A stretch of 64,000 nt of DNA from Filimonas sp. (GTDB taxonomy: Bacteria; Bacteroidota; Bacteroidia; Chitinophagales; Chitinophagaceae), in NCBI GenBank assembly GCA_017306865.1, contig JAFKHH010000011.1:496001-560000 (forward strand), given 5' to 3'. Positions 59,127-64,000 of the stretch are shown here, piece by piece. Position numbers and translations under genes: made by a program. The notes below the pieces were generated by a model, which searched no databases, had not been told where the DNA came from, and was given only the letters and a program-made list of their open reading frames with translations. Numbering within the stretch: the stretch's first letter is position 1; every line of letters begins with the position of its first letter.

Positions 59127-59846
59127 ATGAAACAGCAAGTTTTTTTCCAGGACCTGGGAGAGCGGAGATACAAAGAAGTGTGGGATTACCAGGAACAGTT
59201 GTTGAAAGAAAATGTAGATAAAAAGGCGCTGATCAGGCAATTGAATGATAATGCTGACGTATTAACCGCGCCGCCTGAAACCATCCATCACCTCTTATTT
59301 GTAGAACACAAGCCGGTATATACGCTGGGTAAAAATGGTCATGCGGAAAACGTGCTTATCTCAGATGAAGAACGTGACCAGCGTGGCATTGAATATTTCC
59401 ATATCAATCGCGGTGGCGATATTACCTTTCATGGCACGGGCCAGATTGTAGGCTATCCCATTTTGGACTTAGAAAAATTCAAAACAGACCTGGGCTGGTA
59501 TTTACGCGGCCTGGAAGATGTGATTATTTTGACGATGGCCGAATATGGCCTGAAAGGAGAGCGTAGTGCGGGCGAAACCGGCGTATGGCTGGATGCGCAG
59601 GAGAAAGGGAAAGAGCGTAAAATATGCGCTATGGGCATCCGTTGCAGCCGCTGGATCACCATGCACGGCTTTGCATTCAATGTAAATACAGACCTTGACT
59701 ATTTTGGCCTTATTGTGCCTTGCGGTATTCAGAATAAACAAGTAACCTCTTTGCAGAAAGAACTGGGCCGTGAACTGGATATGAAAGAAGTGGAAGAGAA
59801 AGTGAAAAGGAATTTTGAGAAAGTGTTTGAGGTGGAATTAATTTGA
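59127..59846 (+). CDS. lipB: Octanoyltransferase LipB
   Basis: 239 residues from ATG 59127 (preceded by CATCTTTGCCCC, a near -7 box). Motifs are N-R-G-G-D-I-T-F-H-G-T-G-Q, K-I-C-A-M-G-I-R with Lys165, and P-C-G-I with the catalytic Cys199. It moves octanoyl from ACP to lipoyl domains, the first step of lipoate synthesis. The last codons and stop (GAATTAATTTGAAAATG) coincide with a repeat phrase also found at 58946. Confidence 0.96.
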   Translation: MKQQVFFQDLGERRYKEVWDYQEQLLKENVDKKALIRQLNDNADVLTAPPETIHHLLFVEHKPVYTLGKNGHAENVLISDEERDQRGIEYFHINRGGDITFHGTGQIVGYPILDLEKFKTDLGWYLRGLEDVIILTMAEYGLKGERSAGETGVWLDAQEKGKERKICAMGIRCSRWITMHGFAFNVNTDLDYFGLIVPCGIQNKQVTSLQKELGRELDMKEVEEKVKRNFEKVFEVELI

Positions 59847-60039
59847 AAATGAGGTTGAATTGCTTAATTGTTGCATGGTTAGATGGTTAAATTGGAGTTG
59901 CACGCAAAGGCGCTAAGTATCGCGAAGGCCGCAAAGGATACGCAGAGAACGCAAAGTGAGTAAGCCCATTCACGATTGTCGACTCACGATTCACGTTGCC
60001 GCTTCGATCCAGCAATTCAACCATGTATCAATTCAGCAA
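59847..60039. repeat. Repeat mosaic between convergent lipB and the exported-protein gene
   Basis: Contains TTGCTTAATTGTTGCATGGTT (59857), CGCAAAGGCGCTAAGTATCG-type modules (59898-59956), AGTAAGCCCATTCACGATTG / ACTCACGATTCACG (59957-59995) and ATTCAACCATGTATCAATTC up to the minus-strand stop codon. Confidence 0.82.
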
Positions 60040-60840
60040 TTAAAACTCCTTCGGTATATAAAACTTATTCTTCTCCTTTATCCGGTCATTCTCGTATAGG
60101 TCAAAGGTGAACCAGCCGGCGTGAACAAAATCAGCTTTATCCAGGATCAGTTCTGTGTCCTTTACATGATTGATGGTGAACAATGTTTTCCCATCTGAAT
60201 CAAAAACCACCACCTTGTATTTCTTTTGCTTGGCATCTGGCAAATGCAGGATCACATTGCCCTCCCTGCTGGTAAACAGGTTTACGGATGGCGTCCAGAT
60301 GGCAGCCAACTGCGGAACGTATGGTTTTAATAACACCTCATCGCTATTGATCATAAACAGGCTGTCGCGGGTGCGATAAACAACCGAATCTTTGAAACGT
60401 AAAAAAGCCGCCATGCTCAGGCTAGCCAGTACAGAATCCGGCCCCCTTACAGTGATCATTTTATTCATATCACCATCACCCGGCATAGAAATATCAGAAA
60501 AGCCCTGTGCTACTGTTTTAGCTTTAGTGAAATAATAAACACCGCCAGGCAATACATAGAAAATGCGATAATATACCTGGTTCGTAGGCGCCTTGTCTAC
60601 AATACCATTCTGAGGTAGCTCAGGTGATAAAGCAGAGTATATAGTTCTGAAGTTTTTGAGGCTATCATAAGAGCGCTGCACATTCAACTGTACGCATGAA
60701 CCGTAAGGATTAGACCAGCTAACACGCATTTTATTCTGACCAAGGTCTTCCAGGCTGAAGTTCGGAAGTGATTCCTGTGCGCCTGCCTGCGAAACAATAC
60801 CTATAATGAAGATGATAACTGCGACTAACTTTTGATACAT
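60040..60840 (-). CDS. Hypothetical exported protein with fibronectin-like N-terminal part
   Basis: 266 residues from ATG 60840, which starts a signal peptide (M-Y-Q-K-L-V-A-V-I-I-F-I-I-G-I-V ... A-G-A-Q-E). Residues about 25-115 follow a beta-sandwich pattern (F-S-L-E-D-L-G-Q-N-K-M-R-V-S-W-S-N, Y-Y-R-I-F-Y-V). The C-terminal part has V-N-L-F-T-S-R-E-G-N-V-I-L-H-L. No known enzyme motif. It is likely periplasmic or surface-attached. Confidence 0.78.
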   Translation of the reverse strand: MYQKLVAVIIFIIGIVSQAGAQESLPNFSLEDLGQNKMRVSWSNPYGSCVQLNVQRSYDSLKNFRTIYSALSPELPQNGIVDKAPTNQVYYRIFYVLPGGVYYFTKAKTVAQGFSDISMPGDGDMNKMITVRGPDSVLASLSMAAFLRFKDSVVYRTRDSLFMINSDEVLLKPYVPQLAAIWTPSVNLFTSREGNVILHLPDAKQKKYKVVVFDSDGKTLFTINHVKDTELILDKADFVHAGWFTFDLYENDRIKEKNKFYIPKEF

Positions 60841-60881
60841 TCCGAACCGAAATTTTGCTGACAAAGATAGGCTTGTGCCCG

Positions 60882-61784
60882 TTACGAAAATGGTAATGTG
60901 CCGGCAGGTAGAGATAAATTGCCCTGTAATCCTCCGCTGTGTATAAACAGCACTTTGCTGCCGGGGGCAAAAAGGCTTTTCTCCATCATATCCTGTAATC
61001 CATAGAATGCTTTTGACGTGTAAACAATGTCCAAAGGCACACCATAATTATGCCAGCATTCCGTAATATAAGAAATCAGCTCAGGAGGCGTGGAGCCATA
61101 TCCGCCAAAATGATAATCATGGTTAATATGGAAATTTTTAGCCGCACCTGGTTCCAGCAATGCAGCTACAGAAGTTTCCAGTTCCAGGTTGCCCTTCATA
61201 CTGCTGATCCCGATCACTTGCTGATGCGGAAGGGCTGACCGGACCAGTCCCGCCAGCATAGTGCCCGTGCCCACAGCCGCCACAATATGCGTATAGTTTT
61301 CCCTGTTCGGTACCAGGGATACAATTTCTGCTGCGCCCTCAGCGCCTGTTGCACCGTAGCCTCCTTCATTAATCCAGGAAAAACCGGGGAGCAAAATTTT
61401 GATCGCTTCTTTATCCCGGTATTCCGATCTGCTTACATACTCCAGTTGCATACCATATGCAGCCGCTGCTTTTAGCGTGTGGGTAAGGTTACCGGCTTCC
61501 CCACCACGGATAAAGCCTACGCATTTTATACCTGCCATGCGGCATGCGTAAGCAGTGGCCACAATGTGGTTGGAGTACGCGCCGCCAAAAGTAGCAAGCG
61601 TGTTGGCACCAATTTGGATGGCATTGGCGAGATAATATTTGAGCTTATACCATTTATTGCCACTGACAACGGTGTGTAGCCGGTCCAGCCTCAATACATC
61701 GAGGGAAACAGATGCGGGCAGCCACAATGCATCGATCGTTTGTATATTTACAGACTGCGGTGAGAGTTCATCGTAAGTAGTCAT
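60882..61784 (-). CDS. PLP-dependent D-cysteine desulfhydrase / ACC deaminase-like protein
   Basis: About 300 residues (ATG 61784; 61790 also possible). Fold type II PLP motif V-V-S-G-N-K-W-Y-K-L-K with the PLP lysine at 44, G-G-A-Y-S-N-H, the phosphate-binding V-G-T-G-T-M-L-A-G-L and a C-terminal H-S-G-G-L-Q-G. Relatives degrade D-cysteine or 1-aminocyclopropane-1-carboxylate; the sequence alone does not decide. It is divergent from the nucleotidyltransferase gene and 41 bp upstream of an exported-protein gene. Confidence 0.9.
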   Translation of the reverse strand: MTTYDELSPQSVNIQTIDALWLPASVSLDVLRLDRLHTVVSGNKWYKLKYYLANAIQIGANTLATFGGAYSNHIVATAYACRMAGIKCVGFIRGGEAGNLTHTLKAAAAYGMQLEYVSRSEYRDKEAIKILLPGFSWINEGGYGATGAEGAAEIVSLVPNRENYTHIVAAVGTGTMLAGLVRSALPHQQVIGISSMKGNLELETSVAALLEPGAAKNFHINHDYHFGGYGSTPPELISYITECWHNYGVPLDIVYTSKAFYGLQDMMEKSLFAPGSKVLFIHSGGLQGNLSLPAGTLPFS

Positions 61785-61851
61785 GAGCAATAAATTAATA
61801 TTGGCGTCTTAAATCGATTCGTTTAGTTTCGCAAAGTTTAAAAAATTAATT

Positions 61852-62751
61852 ATGCAACCAACACTGGTAATTTTAGCTGCAGGTATGGCTAGCCGCTACG
61901 GCAGCATGAAACAGATTCAGTCTTTTGGTCCCGGCGGGGAAACTATCATGGATTATTCCATCTATGATGCAATACGTGCAGGATTTAAAAAAGTAGTCTT
62001 TATAATAAGAGAAGATTTCGCGGAAGATTTCAAAGCTATTTTCGAACCAAAGCTGAAAGGCAGGATCGAGACAGGCTATGTATTTCAGAAGCTGGACGCA
62101 TTTATAGGTGACAGGCAGATACCTGCAGACAGGACTAAGCCGTGGGGCACAGGCCAGGCTGTACTATGCTGCAAAGGCACGGTGAATGAACCTTTCGCAG
62201 TTATCAATGCGGACGATTTTTATGGTAAAGATGCTTTTGTAAAAGCGTACAACTTCCTTACGACAAAATGTTCAGATAAAGTTTATTCTGTAATTGCTTA
62301 TGAACTGGCAAATACACTTAGTGAAAACGGAAGCGTAAGCCGTGGTGTAATATCGCTGACAGGTAACAAAGAGTTGGCTGGCATTACCGAAAGAACGAAA
62401 ATATACAGGGAAAACGATGGTATTGTGTTTGAAGAAGAAGGTGCTGTAGCGCCGCTTGCAGAAGACACTATTGTGAGCATGAACTTCTTCTGTTTTGCAC
62501 CTAATTTTATTGACATCTGCGAAAGCCATTTTGGTAAGTTCCTCGATGAAAATATGAGCAACCCGAAAGCTGAATTCCTGATGCCGGCAATGGCTGACAG
62601 GTATAAAGCCGAAGGGCATGGTGTAATAGATGTAATTACCACCTCTGCTAAGTGGTTTGGCGTAACCTATAAAGAAGATGCGCCGACTGTAAAAGCCAGC
62701 ATAGAAGCGCTGGTAAATGCCGGTGAATATCCTTCCCAGCTTTGGAAATAA
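61852..62751 (+). CDS. Sugar-phosphate nucleotidyltransferase
   Basis: 299 residues. It begins L-V-I-L-A-A-G-M-A-S-R-Y-G-S-M-K-Q, the nucleotide-binding signature (usually G-x-G-T/S-R), followed by I-N-A-D-D-F-Y-G for the metal site. The family includes UDP- and NDP-sugar pyrophosphorylases such as GalU. A specific sugar cannot be named. A terminator follows. Confidence 0.87.
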   Translation: MQPTLVILAAGMASRYGSMKQIQSFGPGGETIMDYSIYDAIRAGFKKVVFIIREDFAEDFKAIFEPKLKGRIETGYVFQKLDAFIGDRQIPADRTKPWGTGQAVLCCKGTVNEPFAVINADDFYGKDAFVKAYNFLTTKCSDKVYSVIAYELANTLSENGSVSRGVISLTGNKELAGITERTKIYRENDGIVFEEEGAVAPLAEDTIVSMNFFCFAPNFIDICESHFGKFLDENMSNPKAEFLMPAMADRYKAEGHGVIDVITTSAKWFGVTYKEDAPTVKASIEALVNAGEYPSQLWK

Positions 62752-62814
62752 CCGACGCATATTAAAAAAAAGCTTAAGGTTTAGAAGACTTACATGTCTT
62801 TTGTAAAAATAGTA

Positions 62815-62855
62815 CTACAGCCTGTCGCATATAAGCGATGGGCTGTAGCTTTTTA
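62815..62855 (+). terminator. Terminator of the nucleotidyltransferase gene
   Basis: CTACAGCCTGTCGC (62815-62828) and GCGATGGGCTGTAG (62835-62848), 14-bp stem with two mismatches, followed by CTTTTTAG. Confidence 0.85.
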
Positions 62856-62928
62856 GCGACTGTCTCTATTTACCCGGATAGTATATGCTCGTACATATAT
62901 TCCTACAAGCGCTCTGATAAGGTTTGAT

Positions 62929-62936
62929 TACATTTG
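62929..62936 (+). promoter_or_regulatory. Possible -7 box of dgkA
   Basis: TACATTTG matches TAnnTTTG, 17 bp before the ATG; no good -33 box at the usual distance. Confidence 0.4.
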
Positions 62937-62953
62937 AGCTTTAAAAAAATGAT

Positions 62954-63325
62954 ATGCCTGCTTTTATAAAGAGCGTACAGCATGCAACCCGCGGGCTTTT
63001 TATATTTTTCAAAACGGAACGCAATGGCAAAATTCAATTGAGTATATCATTGATGGCGGTTGTGTTAGGCCTATATTTTCACATTACCAGTGCAGAGTGG
63101 TGTTGGGTAATAGTCTCCATAGTGGCAGTTATAGGAATGGAGATGATAAACACGGCCCTTGAGCATTTGTGTAACCTCGTATCACCAGATTATCACCCGG
63201 CCATAAAGAATATTAAAGATATAAGCGCAGGGGCAGTATGGCTGGTGGCAATAGGTGCATTTGTGATCGGGATTTTTGTATTTAGTAAATATATTATACT
63301 GATTATGAATAATATATTATATTAA
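62954..63325 (+). CDS. dgkA: Diacylglycerol/undecaprenol kinase
   Basis: 123 residues with three membrane helices. The family signature is E-M-I-N-T-A-L-E-H-L-C-N-L-V-S-P-D-Y-H-P, then K-D-I-S-A-G-A-V. In bacteria other than Proteobacteria the substrate is usually undecaprenol, recycled for wall synthesis. The gene stands alone. Confidence 0.92.
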   Translation: MPAFIKSVQHATRGLFIFFKTERNGKIQLSISLMAVVLGLYFHITSAEWCWVIVSIVAVIGMEMINTALEHLCNLVSPDYHPAIKNIKDISAGAVWLVAIGAFVIGIFVFSKYIILIMNNILY

Positions 63326-63694
63326 TGCACTATTTTGCAGTGGTTCCGGTTTTCAATTACACCAATAATCAAAACTATGCTGTAAGTCAAAAACGAAAAA
63401 GCCTTTATCGCGCACATGACTAAAGTCAAATAAACGGGAAAAGTAAATTGAGCTGACAAAAGTTTTGTGCTACATTTTATTCATTGTTGCTTCCTCTTAA
63501 TAACACCCTTCTGAATTATTACTTACTTGTGTTGTGGACATTATAACGGTATTAAAATGATTTAATTTGTTATTAAATCAAATCCTTAGTGTAGCAAAGG
63601 CTCGTAAGTATAGTAAATTTGTCTAATCCATTATCCTTCTACGAAAAGCTGATAGCGTATTCGCTATAGTTGTATATCCATTTAAAAACTAATT
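63326..63694. other. Intergenic region between dgkA and the response regulator gene
   Basis: About 370 A/T-rich bases without a gene. A small perfect hairpin TGATTTAAT (63559-63567) / ATTAAATCA (63572-63580) is the only structure seen. Unlike most regions here it holds none of the repeat phrases. Confidence 0.6.
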
Positions 63695-64000
63695 ATGACA
63701 GGAGCCAATAAGGAGTATAAGATACTCTTGATTGAGGACGATGAGATAATGCTGAAAGTAACAGAGCGCATCCTTTTAAAGGAAGGGTTTAAAGTGATCG
63801 TTGCACAGAATGGCAAAGAGGCGTTACAAAAAGTAGAAGAGAAAGACTATGATATGGTGATTACCGATCTGATGATGCCTTATGCCAACGGCTTTGAAAT
63901 TATCAGCAAGATAAAAGGCGATAGCTATGGCGCAAATATTCCCATCATCATCGTGTCATCGCTTGGTAATGAAGACTCTATTATGGAAGGTTTTAGATTA
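63695..64000 (+). CDS. Response regulator receiver domain, 3' end missing
   Basis: The first 102 residues are visible; the gene runs off the window. I-L-L-I-E-D-D-E (acidic pocket at Glu14, Asp15 and Asp16), phosphoacceptor Asp58 in V-I-T-D-L-M-M-P, and I-I-I-V-S-S for the Thr/Ser switch site. It is the receiver domain of a two-component system; the output domain and partner kinase are outside. Confidence 0.92.
   Translation, partial: MTGANKEYKILLIEDDEIMLKVTERILLKEGFKVIVAQNGKEALQKVEEKDYDMVITDLMMPYANGFEIISKIKGDSYGANIPIIIVSSLGNEDSIMEGFRL

Noticed and set aside
1-64000. tRNA, rRNA, CRISPR arrays, known riboswitches, prophage or full insertion sequences
   Set aside because: I searched by eye for T-loop and anticodon patterns, conserved rRNA words, spaced direct repeats and transposase motifs, and found none. 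A covariance search would be needed for a firm negative.

Overview
The window is typical of a Bacteroidota chromosome, most likely family Chitinophagaceae (inference). The signs are SusC/SusD and FecR/ECF-sigma genes, promoters of the TTTG-N19-TAnnTTTG type, no Shine-Dalgarno sequences, long-form HisG, a YtxJ-type bacillithiol protein, a subclass A2-like beta-lactamase and many secreted or lipid-anchored envelope proteins. No rRNA, tRNA or CRISPR array was seen. The first gene (thioredoxin-like) and the last (response regulator) are cut by the window edges.

Layout. 1-7.3 kb: TlpA-like thioredoxin, GH1 glycosidase, a 376-bp MITE-like element, a TetR/MFS pair sharing a duplicated operator, an isochorismatase-fold protein and an Omp85-like protein. 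7.6-16.5 kb: NagB-deacetylase fusion, divergent ECF sigma and FecR, then SusC with an STN signalling domain and SusD. With the GH20 hexosaminidase at 21.4-23.1 kb this suggests an amino-sugar (chitin/GlcNAc) uptake and catabolism locus. 16.8-21.2 kb: a second ECF sigma overlapping a gene for an inner-membrane/outer-membrane-barrel chimera, followed by OB-fold, cytochrome c, YceI and DUF5777 genes. 23.5-25.9 kb: an S9 peptidase. 26.7-30.8 kb: hisG-hisD-hisC under a readable histidine attenuator. 30.9-36.5 kb: sorbosone-type dehydrogenase with cytochrome c, murB and a small basic protein. 36.6-43.7 kb: exported RidA-like protein, VOC protein, AraC, beta-lactamase, Ddl-like ATP-grasp, NAD-binding protein, YtxJ with a 40-residue lipoprotein gene, and mpl. 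43.9-64 kb: housekeeping genes (exonuclease, polyprenol-P-sugar synthase, mutS, SpoU methylase, UbiA-type prenyltransferase, ruvX, def, pseudouridine synthase, lipB, PLP desulfhydrase, sugar nucleotidyltransferase, dgkA, response regulator) mixed with unknown envelope proteins.

The most unusual property lies between the genes. Many intergenic regions are built from a small vocabulary of recurring 15-60 bp 'phrases' (about 14 families) arranged as nested inverted repeats. They often begin exactly at a stop codon, and in places they supply the last codons of a gene. The same phrases recur up to 12 times in 64 kb, in both orientations, sometimes as an ordered composite of more than 100 bp. Several inverted repeats have perfect arms of 22-27 bp. 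I do not recognise a described family for the composite arrangement. It is the best candidate here for an undescribed system, either a REP-like element driven from elsewhere in the genome or a 3'-end RNA structure system.
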